Assembly (NCBI GenBank): GCA_014218235.1
Contig: CM024760.1
Coordinates: forward strand, 9,962,049 to 10,026,048
Source: Colocasia esculenta
Taxonomy: Eukaryota; Streptophyta; Magnoliopsida; Alismatales; Araceae
Direction: 5' to 3'
DNA length: 64,000 nt
The notes beneath the pieces were generated by a model. It did no database searches. It saw nothing but the letters and a program-made list of their open reading frames with translations, and was not told where the DNA came from. Positions 48,516 through 59,900 of the stretch are shown in pieces. Position numbers and translations under genes: made by a program. The first letter of the stretch is position 1. Each line of letters begins with the position of its first letter.

Positions 48516-49554
48516 CTATACATGACTATCTAGCGCCATAATATGGGTCCAGTGACCCTACTGACTTGAATGCCTATTGTGCAGGGCACAGAGAGTGTCC
48601 GAGAGGCTCCAATCTAGTCCTGGGGGCAAAGAGCCACCCGAAAATACCTGCAGGGGCTATTGACGATGTTCTGCATTGCACCGGTTCTGATTGACTATAC
48701 TGACTTGGCTAGACATCTAATTGTTTGACTATTAGTCTGAGGAGTTCAGACGTACTGTACTATCGTGAAATGACTACTGTCCCAAAGTGACTATTGTCGT
48801 ACTTGACTAGTGCACCGTGGTGCAACCATACATGTTATCTCTTTATACGTTATCTCTTTACATGCAATCTGGTTACACGCTATCTTGATATACAAGCTAT
48901 CTCGTTACACGCCACCTTGATACAAGCTATCCAATTACATGTCATTTTGATACACGCTATCTTGTTATACAGTATCTTGTTACACGCTATCTCGTTATGT
49001 TGTCATCCTAATTTTGCAATACTCTTGAGAAATGTATTATTGTTCACTTGTTATCTTGTACTATTACTCTCTTGACTATACATGATCGTTCTCTCTAGTT
49101 AACCTGCGTTACAAGACATTAATCACTTAAAACATGCTTGTTTACACAAGATATTAAGTCCTACTGAGCGTTATCGCTCACCCTTCGTTATTTGTTATTG
49201 TGTTTTCAGGTAAGTCAAGTGATGACCTTACACACATCAACAGGATTGGACTGGAGTGATGAGCATCTTGGAGTCATAGCGATAGATTGTCCCAAGTACC
49301 CTAGAGTTAGTTTAGTTAGTTGCTTAGTTATCATTTCCAAATGTAATAAAGTCATTGAGCCCTATGTTTTGGCTCTGAAGTAGTGGTTGTAATAGTTTAG
49401 ATGAATTATCAATAAAATGATGAGTTTTAATTGCAATTATTGTTCATTAGTTGCTCTGATATTTGCGAATGTATGCGCAATTTACGTTACCATACACGTT
49501 GTTCATGCCTCTCTGATTTATTCCGCTGTTAAATTGGTGGGGCATGACAGCTCC

Positions 49555-50167
49555 TCTGTTTACCAGTACCTTGTCTCAAACCGATCTGCCTCACTTAATT
49601 ATCCCAATCTTTCCATATCACTAATCATATTATCATCCAAACTGCTTCTTAATACTTACTAGCATAAATCTTAAACACAAAAATACCTCTGCCAAGGTTC
49701 TCAACCACAATCCTTAACACTGTTCTGATCCACTGCTTCTCAATCACACCATTACCTTATACATGTCTCTGCCAATTCTGTACCTCATTAAAACACCTTC
49801 ATCACATTAAAACATATCCTTTCCAGAACACAACTTATCTTTGCTGAACATCATAACTGAATTCACTAATCCTCTTAATTTCTGTAACTGAGAACCTTTA
49901 AACAACTGTAATTTAACTACAACCGACACACTGGTATAACCACCCAAACTACACTACTAGCCAAACCATTTCCCTGCCACCACCAACAATTGCCAAGCTA
50001 CCCAACCATACATACAATTCATATACCAGAAAACTCACGCGAAAACCACACTAAAAATCACATAAAACCGCAGACTTACTACCAGCAGTGGACATTAAAC
50101 CATGTCTTGGGACATTGTAACTTCAATGTCTTTTCATATTCTAACTGGACCATGCTCTGATACCAAC
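49555..50167 (-). other. non-coding internal region of the LARD-like element, primer-binding end
   Basis: This is the remainder of the internal region, between LTR E and LTR C. It has the same pyrimidine-rich + strand as 38824-41013, which supports the view that E split one continuous region. The primer-binding site lies at 50154-50165 (TGGTATCAGAGC on the minus strand). No coding sequence. Confidence 0.6.
50154..50165 (-). other. tRNA-iMet primer-binding site next to LTR C
   Basis: Reverse complement TGGTATCAGAGC, two bases beyond the LTR C end. It sets the element orientation to minus and identifies C as a 5' LTR. Confidence 0.9.
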
Positions 50168-53061
50168 TGTAACGGCCCTGGATATTTATGCCCAATAAGA
50201 CTCCATATCTAAGTCTGCCTCCCACGATCAGACCGAAGTCTCGCAAGGGATATCTCACACAAATGTCCATTAAGAATATAAAAGACAACAACAACAGTAT
50301 AAGATACAAGAAAGTACATGTGCTCATACCTATGTACAACAATGTACAACTGTCCCAATATATTATTGCATGTCCAATAAACGAGTACAACTACCTAGGG
50401 CGTACCCCGAGGGAGCAAAGCTCACACTAACACAACTACAACTCAACTGCTTATGGTACAAGTCTGCCCCAACGTTGCTGAAAGTCAAACACATGGCAAG
50501 TCCTGAAAAGAACTGTAGGGGAGTAAGCCTCAACAAGTCACAGGCTCAGTAGGAACCTCCTAAAAGCCACCACAACCAACAACTGAAAGAAAGACCAAGT
50601 CCTAAACCCTTAAGGGTCTCACTGGTAACGCCGCTAGCCAACCCATATCATACTCACAACAATCATGAATAACAAAAATTAAACGTAACATACCAATAAA
50701 CACATAGTCCTCGAAAAGTAAGAAGGAACAACAGGACTAGCCAGCACCACTAGTCCGCCCAACAACTAAAATGCTTAGGTCACAGCCTCACATGCAAACT
50801 ACTACAACAACTGGTCGCCTAAGCTACATGCCCCACAGGCAAACCACTGCCTAAGCTACAAGCTTCACCGGCAACCCACCCACTTAGGGTAGCAAGACTG
50901 GCACCAGCAAGCCAATCCATCACACACTAACACCATAACCGGAAGCTTACCCGAAGAAGGGTAAAACACAACGGGTGGAAGGTCTCACCACACGACCTCC
51001 ACGGAGCACAGCTCCACCTCAACACCTGAAAAGGCTAGTACACAACGTACCATGAGAAACGGATACCCACGAAGGGTACAGGTACCTACCGCCACGAGGT
51101 ACCACCACAAAGCCTCAACACAACTGTACCTCTAACAATGCACACTCCAATGGTAAAACCTCAGCCAACGAGTCACACATACACAAGCCACAACCAGTGG
51201 CAAGCACGAGTCGGAAAGAACGACACCACCACACGGGAACGGACTACTGGTTCATGACGCTAATATCTAACCCGGACAACATAGCACAAGAACTACCTCT
51301 TAGTCTCGCTGTCATGGACGAAAGGTCCAACTGTCGCTCCACAACCACACAGTAAAGCCAAAGAACAATGGAGACCAACCAACACCACATCTGCAGACCA
51401 CACACAACTATAGGCCCATGCCTGCCACCTTTAGGGACTCTGGCCTAAGCTCCCTAAAGTGAGGCACTGGAAAACCGGACTAGCTGGGGACCAGTACATC
51501 TACTGGTGTCCGTACGCCCAACCACGAGCGCGCTACAAGCGACTGCACACCCACAAACACAAGTCGCTGCCCTCTGTCATCTTTCCCTCAGCCGGACGTA
51601 CAACTCAAACACAACACAAGAGTGAGGGTGTCCAGGAAGACGACACAGACCTCGAAGGTACGCACAGTACCGGGACAAACCCCGAGCACTAACGTGCCTG
51701 GTTCACACAAAACCTGGGGTACCCGACTGGAGAGGCATTCCAGAATAGGCGTCGGACCACCAAACTCGGAAAGCACTCAAACCATAACGATTACTTAATA
51801 CAACCATAAAACTTATATCACAATACACAAACCATAATTAACTCGTCACTGGTCACCACGTGACCTCCAAGCAACTACACACTATTAAACACGAGATTCA
51901 TATTATATCCTTACCTGTCATTGGCCATCTCATGGCCTCCATGGCAACGCACCATAATGCACATATCCACACATATGAATCACATAACCTTTATAACATA
52001 CTTAACATAATTAACCTAACCAACAACATTACCCACTCATTAACCACCAATTATTCCATTAACCTAATCATGCTTTACTAATCCTTAATCCACTTAGAAC
52101 AACTTAAAATATCTTAAAACGATCTGAGCTAGGTCCACACACAGGACCCTCATTGCCCAAGGCTCACTCATTTATTTTAAACAGAAGAATGCAACAAAGG
52201 CCACTGTCGCGATAAGAACGCGACAATCCGACAAACCGCGATTACACACCAGAACACGACGGCGTCTACCGTCGCGTTAAGAACGCGACGACCCGACGAG
52301 CCGTGTTCCCAAACCATAATGCGTCAGGGACAAGCGTCGCGACCTAAACGCGACCACCCAACTCGTCGCCTTCTCAGACAGAAACCCTGCACTCCGGTTT
52401 TCACTCAGAAACCTGCTCAAAATCTCATTTCCATGCATACCAAACCTTTACAAATCAATTACACTATGTAGAGAACACAACTACACATCCATACATATTA
52501 AACATGCTTCAAATCTACCAAATAAAGCAATAAAATGAGGAAAGTCTCTACCAGTAAGAAAAACTCGCAAAACGAGGCTTAATCGGGGCTCTCCACGCTC
52601 CGAGCAACTCCTACGCACCAAAACCACGTCAAAACATGAGCTCCCAAGCCGACGTCGTTGGAAACCGCCGCAGCAACCCTCACCCCGGTCGAACAGAGCT
52701 TCCTGCTTTGTTTGGCCGGAGGGCCAAACTTATCTCAATCGGAAACAAGAACGTGACGTAGCGTCCTGTCGCGTTCAGAATGTGACACACCTAACCATCG
52801 CCTTTTCAAAACTTTTCCATGCTACGCGTCACAAAGGCGGTGCAGAGAACGTGACGTATAAGATCGTCGCGTTCAGAACACAACGCCTCATCCTATCGCG
52901 TTCACAACCAGTGAACCTGTGAGCTATTTGGGCTAAAACCTCCGGCCCGCAACACCCACACAATGCATAGAGACCACGATCAAGGCTCAATGACCCCACA
53001 TTGGTCATGAGTATCACACCAGAACTACTAAAACACGAATCCGAAAAATCGCGTCGTTACA
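50168..53061 (-). repeat. LTR C (2894 bp)
   Basis: It begins (minus strand) TGTAACGACGCG at 53061 and ends CGTTACA at 50168. Its length is equal to LTR B, with about one difference every few tens of bases by eye. The outer flank reads GAGAG, the same pentamer as the TSD of solo LTR A. No matching GAGAG is found at the far side of LTR B, so the original distal end of the element is lost or rearranged. Confidence 0.85.
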
Positions 53062-54790
53062 GAGAGGTCGTTTAAGTCAAGAAAAGTGTGTATAGAAATT
53101 ATTTGCATGTCTTGCCTTGAGTGATCGAAGGCAGAGAGGCGCGATAACGGTTTACAAATCAAGCGAATAAAATGAAGATAAGTTCATTAAAATAATAGAG
53201 AAATTAACATGAAATAATTACACTTAATTACTAGATATATTATTGAGGTGGTTTCTGTAGAGTCTCAAGTCAGAAATTCATGTTTGGTGTGTGCATGTGA
53301 CTGAAAATAAAAAATAGCATATGAGAGTCATGCACATCTCTTTTAAATAAGGAAAATCATGTGAATATAATTAACAATTGATTTAACATGAGTTTACTGT
53401 TCATTACAGAGCACTACAAGGTTTTAACCATGATTAAGGAACATGAATAGTATGATTAACTAATAATTTAGGGTTCTGGAATATACAGTGAAATCACGAC
53501 GTTAGTACCTGTTATGTTCAAATCATGACGGTTTAGTCAGTTGCGTTCAAGGTAATCGATTTAGAAAGGCGAAGGGGTGACCGGCCGCATTCATGGCAAA
53601 GGGTTCATGGTCACAACGGGTCGAGCCGACGCATTTAAGGCAATCGGTACAGGACACAGGAACACGATGCAGTGGACCGTCGCATTCTCAACGTGACGTG
53701 ATTCGCTGTCGCAACTTGGATGAGAACGTGACCGATCAGGCCGTCGCATTATCAGTAAACCAACCCAAGCGCAAAAGGTGAAATAGAACACCTTGGGTTT
53801 CGGTCCAATCTTTCAAGAGCTTGACACAGGGGACTTTAAAAATTCATATATAATCATATACTCAATGAAAAATCATAAAATCAGTGTTAAAAAAAACTAG
53901 ACCTGCAGGGGTATCAACAACACAGAGTAATTAGATTTCTAACATGGTAAGAGCATGCTATTGATAGGTTCTTCACGATGAACCAAAAGTCTTACACAGT
54001 GGTGAAGAATGATTTAATTCGAACAAGGTACTTGATAGAAATTGGGTAAAAGCATGTCATTAGATTCCTGACATCATATAACATGTACAGTAAAAGTTTT
54101 AGGGCACGAGATCAAGCATAGACAAAGATGTAAGTTGAACATGTTGGATCAGGTACATGTTTTAAACAAAACTTTGGACGTGAAGTACTCATAGACGGCA
54201 TGATAAAAATTAGGAAAAACATGGGAATTTTGATGCTGGGATCATGTACTATCTAAGGTCGAGTTCAATTTAATTTTGTTTGAGAGATTGCCTACCTTTG
54301 AGTACTTTAATTCTTAGGATATAAACACGAAGATGCTCCCTCCTTGTCTAAAAGCCTCTCCTCTTCATCCTCTAAGCTCCAGGGGTTCAATAGGGTTGGC
54401 TAGGAACGAGATTGAGGTGTATTTGTATGTTTAGGGTTAGAAAGTTTCCTAAAACTCTTTCTCTTCCTCCAACTCCGAATTTTCCATAATTATCTACCAT
54501 TTTCCTGTGCTCTAGATCCGTGGCCAACTAATTAGGATAGAGTTAAAACTCTTTTTAGGATATTTATGAGCCATAATAATAATTATCTTATCTTTTTTAA
54601 TTTATTAATAATTTAGTCAAGAATTTTGACTTATTTATCTATAATCCAACATTAGGTGTTTTTTTTTGGTGGCCCAATAACTCATGTTTGAACTATAATT
54701 ATAGTCCAACACTTACTTTTTACTTAATAAATTTCAACTTATTCACAATTCTTTTAATTTAAATTTATTTATCTCACTTTTAAAAATTGA
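53062..54790 (-). mobile_element. LTR E', partial copy of LTR E
   Basis: Read on the minus strand it follows E from about 41400 to 43420. Shared landmarks include the ACCGTTATCGCG then CCTTCGAGCACTC block (E 43315-43345, E' about 53120-53150) and GGCCAATAACTCATGTGAG (E about 41465, E' about 54670, with changes). It is cut at 53062 exactly where LTR C begins, so the LARD-like element inserted into or recombined with E'. Confidence 0.7.
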
Positions 54791-56500
54791 GAATTATTAC
54801 ATAACCCCTTGTGCTTTACAGATGAGTTGTGTTCGGTGATCCAATACTTTGTATCCTCATGTGGATAAATCATGTTTTCTCTTTGGAACAAGTATTTTAT
54901 AATTAATTCCAACGCCAGAATGCTGTTGAAATGGAGAACAACTCCTCCTTTTCTGACCAACAAGGACCAAGGATCTACCAGGTTGACATTGGTGCCATTA
55001 GTTTGTAGCTCGGCGCATGCAGTGGCACTGAGTTTAGGAAAGAATGATAGTTTAGTGGAGGAAGTTGTTTAACCCGAGAGTTTTGGGAGTGAAGATGGGG
55101 TTAAAGTACTCCACCTTAATCTCTTATCAAATAGATGGTTATAAGATTTCATATCTCCCCAAATCTTCTCAATAATTGGGAACTCTAGCCTTACAAAATT
55201 AACTTTTATCCTCTTGTTATGCAACAAGATCTTTCAACAATAAACTTTCTTGTAGTAACATAACATTAATTATAATATGAGTTTATATATATTACACACA
55301 AATATCTCTATTTCAGCAACTGATAATTAAAGAATACACCTACTAATTATTAAATAACTCTCCTCTATATCTGTGTTCATAGTGTAGAAAATAAGTTTCC
55401 CCCAACATGAGAATAATAATATAGAAAAGAGATAGAAAAAAAAAGTTTATGAGAATGCCTGCAATCCATAATAAGAATACAAGTAGTAAGAGTCTCTTTA
55501 ATTGTTTTATGAGCTTTTAATTTATTTCATTAAATATAATTATACAAATATGTCACCATAGATAAATCAGATGCCATTGTATCTTTTTAATGTAAAATAT
55601 TAAAGGACCATATTTAAATAATAAAATCTACGACATATTAAACAATAATATAAGAGACGATACATTTGTCATGTTCAGTTCATTCAATATAATCAAACAA
55701 TAAAGACGGATTGCCAATATCTATGGGTCCAACTCCACAATTACGATATCCAATGAATATACTTGGACATTAATTTCATAACACTAATGCTGAACTACTC
55801 TTCATGTTAGAGATTTTAGAAACTCAAGGTTCCTTCTATTAATAATTTTTTAAATTTTTGAGAATTGATCTTTTGATAATTTTGAAAGAAAAAAAAAGTA
55901 AAAGGAGATTTTCTAAGGTCACTACATCATATGCCTCTCTAAGAACCATTTAGAATGAATAGATTTTAGATACATGACTTGTGTAAAGATTTTTATATGG
56001 TATATCAATATTGAACCACCTTCTGATCTTTATCAAATAACATTTTTTTTTGAAAACAATGAGATGGATGCATGTTTATTGGGGATCTCGAAAGTTCTTA
56101 ATATTAGTACTTGATATACATAAGTACTCGAAAGATTAGGTAAATTATTTAAATATATTTATTGAGAAGAGAAATTTTTTTTCTTTAACTTAGTTGGATC
56201 ATATAATATATAGTCATTATGTGACAAAAAATAAGAATTTTAAGACAAATTCAGTGATGCTTATTCTTTTTTATATTTCATATTTTATTAAATATGATAT
56301 ATTTTATGATAAAATTCTTTGTCCAAATAAAAAAGAATTACTATAAATCATATTCAAATCATCAATAGAAAGTCAATACAACATAAATATAATTTTTTGA
56401 CACAAACTAAAATTGATGATTTTTATTACTTTAAAAGTTAAAAAAATTAATAAAATAGATAATTTAATAACCACACGTATGATAATTTAACTAGTGGTTA
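54791..56500. other. AT-rich intergenic DNA
   Basis: No gene is supported. The 66-residue frame at 54872-55072 has no recognised domain. The rest is very AT-rich with no transposon ends that I could define. Confidence 0.5.
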
Positions 56501-56913
56501 TAGGTATGTTTTCTTCCTGGCAAGGTAACAAAATCCGTCGGATAGCATCCGATCCATCAACCTTCCTGGGCTAGACACAAATGGGCCGGACTGTGAACCG
56601 GAAGTGCACTTGGACCGGATCGGATCGGTCGGCGAGCCCACTGGCCGTGCTGCGTGGGCCGAAAGAAAACAAGCGTCATTTGAACGCCATCTCACAACAC
56701 GATCACCGCCTCAAAGTTGCCTTCTGCATAAATACACTTCAACGGCCCTGATCGTTTAAATCTCTGGAGGACAGCTGATCCCGCCGGCGAAGCCCCACCG
56801 CCTTCGTGCAGGAAGACGGCGGGGCCTGCTCTTCTCCTCTAACGAAGCAGCTACTCAAACTTCTTTCCCTCCGCCCACCTTGTGATTGCGCTCCACACTG
56901 CAACTGCAATCCG
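56501..56913 (+). promoter_or_regulatory. promoter and leader of the NEMP gene
   Basis: GC content rises sharply at about 56510. A TATA-like GCATAAATAC sits at 56727-56736, about 180 bases before the start codon. Upstream CGGATCGGATCGGTCGG and GGGCCG motifs are present, but I assign no factor to them. Confidence 0.45.
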
Positions 56914-59900
56914 ATGCAGCTTGCCGCCGGGCCTCGCCGTCGACCATGGTTGCTGCTGGCTTTCTTCTTCTTCTTCTTCATCTTCTCCTCGGTTCTGCCA
57001 CTTATTGTCTCTTGCGACGAGCTTGCAGGTATGTCTGCTTCGGACTTGCTTCCAAACCCTAGCCATGGTGGGATGTCCATCCGTCGACCTTTCCGGTAGT
57101 TCTTTTTTGTTTTTTGTTTTTTTTTTGGGGTTTGTTCTCTGATCTTTGTGGCGGCGCAGTGACTTCGGCCCCCAAAAAGCTCCAGCTGCCACCTGGCCAG
57201 CTGGTGGAGGGGTCTCCTGGTTCCAAGCCCGGCGCTGTAATGGCCTGTAACAGAATCCTGATCCGTGGAGTCTCGAGGCTGCGCCATTTGTATCGATTCT
57301 TTCACTCGTTGAAGGTGAAGGTGGATCTTGTCCCAGTGGGCAGTAGCTCTCGGGTTCCCACGGCCGAGGTCTGCTTGCACAGGTAAAGAATTGTGCAATC
57401 ATTTTTTTGGGTTCTTTGGAACGGTAGGCCTTTTGGTTTCGTCTACTGAGCTCGTGTGCTCACCATTTTGCTTTCTCGTAGGAATGCGTCTATTGGTGTG
57501 GGCATGTGCCCTCCTGGTGGATGGCAGAAAATTTCCAAGGGAACTTGGGTTCAGACCGTCTCACCTTTCAGTGATAAAATTCTCGACATAAGGATGCATT
57601 CTGGCCAATTGGCCACTGTCGTTGAGGTTTCCACTGAAGAAGGTATAATATTTTAGTGATTTTGGTTGGTTGGCAAACATCAAAACTCAATAACTTGAAA
57701 TTCTTCCTTTGCAGAGCTATTTTTGCCTCGAGTGTTTTTTCTGATTGGCGGATTTATTCTTATGGCATTTGCTGGTCTCCTGAGCAAATCAGTGGTTTTC
57801 TACTATGGCGGTGCAATGACTGTCGGTATTATCCTTGTAATATTGATGGTTCTTTTCCAGGTATTTGCTATCCACGATGAATTTTAACCTCAAGTAGCCC
57901 GGACCTTCTTGCTATCTTTATGCAAACTGAAAAAGGGTCTAGGGAGTAATATACATGGACTTCTGTACATGAAGGTTAAGCCCTGTTTTGAAACACTGGG
58001 TTTTATTTTTACAAAGAATCAATTCAAAGAAAAAAAAAGAATTGAATAGCATATGTTTATCTGTATATATCCTGTGTTAGCCTGTTAGGAAGTATATACA
58101 CCACTAAATGTTAAAGGACAGTTATGGATCAAATATATTTCCTACGGTTTAAGACTGAACTATCTTGGCGTCTATGATACATTTGAGTTTCAAGGTTTTT
58201 ATATACAATTAACGAACTAAAGATGCCAGATTATTCTGTTTATTGTGTATTAATTTAGTTACACATTAGTATGCTCCATCTCAGGGGGCTGATTTTGTTG
58301 TTTATTGACATTGTATTTGACCTCATACAGGGTATGAAGTTGTTGCCAACCGGTCGAAAGAGTTCCCTGGCTATCTTTATGTATTCTTCAATTGTAAGCA
58401 TTTGTACCGAAAGCTTAATCCCTCATTCTGAACTGTGTTTCTTTCATCCATTGACAATGATAACATTTTTAACCTCTTTGCAGCTTGGTGTGGGAACTTT
58501 TATTCTGCACTACCTTTCTGGACTACTGCGATCAGCACTTGTTGAGTTGGGTATTGGTGAAGATATTCACAAACCTGTATGTAAGTTTCATTTTTCTACA
58601 GTTTTATAGCATATGTTTGTACATACATCACTACATCAGGAATGCACTGGTATAATCATTATGTATGTATGTCTTTTCTAGATTGGAAAGAAGACAACAT
58701 CATTACCAGCATATCTCCTATTGGATGCCAATTTCTTATTCCATGGCAATAAATTAGTTTAACTGTTTCCATGCAAATCCAACCACAAACTGATATGAGT
58801 TGAAATCTATGTTATTACCTATTTGTGTTTCAATTTATAGAAATGATAGTTTGGTATGAGGTCACATAAAGCACAAAAGGTAATGCGATAGAGTTTGGGT
58901 CAATGTACTACCTAGTCTATCTAAACTCCAGCTGAGTTTTAGTAGCCTGTGGGCAGCTGGGTTCATTGACAACCCTACCAACTTCCATGGAGACCCTGAA
59001 TAGAAATAAGATATCTATTCGTCTACATACACAAGCACTCTTAATTGATCTTTTGCAGGTTATACAGATACCATTCAAGTTGTCTTGGTAAAGGTGACAA
59101 GGGGGAAAAAGATTGGGTCAGAATAGAATGCAATTCTGGAGTTTTATCAACAATTTACTTGTGTAGGTAGGATCCGGTATTTTCTGAGTGCTTTATGTAA
59201 GGAATTAAAAAACAAATCAACAAAGATGTGAATTCACATCCCAGCAGCCACACTAAGTAACAAAGATGTGAATTAGGAAGAATTGGTCAGTGAAATATCA
59301 ACCAGAGATTGAATCTTGATATATCTCAGAATGGATTGGCAATTCATGTTTTATTTTAATTTTCTTTTGCAACTGATTTTCATAGGACTCATTACTTTCT
59401 GTTCTTTTGCAGCTGGTTATTTTCTTTCTGCTGTGTCTTTTCCTTGCTGGAGCTTGGCTGGGTTTTTGGGCTGTCCGGAAGCTTGTTCTGGATGAAGAGG
59501 GTGTTGTTGACCAAAGTGTAGCTTATGCTGTTGAGTGGTCCATGTTGATTTTCTCTGGTGTTATGATTCTTCAGGTACGTGTGTTTTCGTCCCTTACAAA
59601 CTTTGTTTGTCATGTACCCTTAAATTGTGGATCTAAGAATTTGGGTATTTCTTTGTTGATGCAGAGCTCGCTTGATGCTCTTTTGTCAACAGAAGCACTT
59701 CTTTTGGGCATATCCATCACATCAATAATGAGATCAAGGAGAAGCTTGAGGTTCTTACGTCATCTGTACAGGTAGTATTGCCGAAGGGTTCCTCTAGTGC
59801 TGTATTTACTGCATCAATCAGTGGAATGGAGGAATTCAGTGAAGGCTATGGTTTCTGACTGACCTGTAATCTACGTAGATTATGTCTTGCTACTGTTTTA

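Larger units (their letters stand above)
41014..49549 (+). mobile_element. LTR E, solo, interrupted by element D
   Basis: The ends are TGTAGTACCCCG (41014) and GGGGCATGACA (49549), flanked by the perfect 5-bp duplication GCTCC (41009-41013 and 49550-49554). Removing nested element D leaves about 3.8 kb of AT-rich, non-coding LTR-type sequence. Near the end is a TACTGAGCGTTATCGCTCACCC block followed by TTCAGGTAAG, a layout familiar from chromovirus-type gypsy LTRs. A partial second copy (E') lies at 53062-54790 on the opposite strand. Confidence 0.75.
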
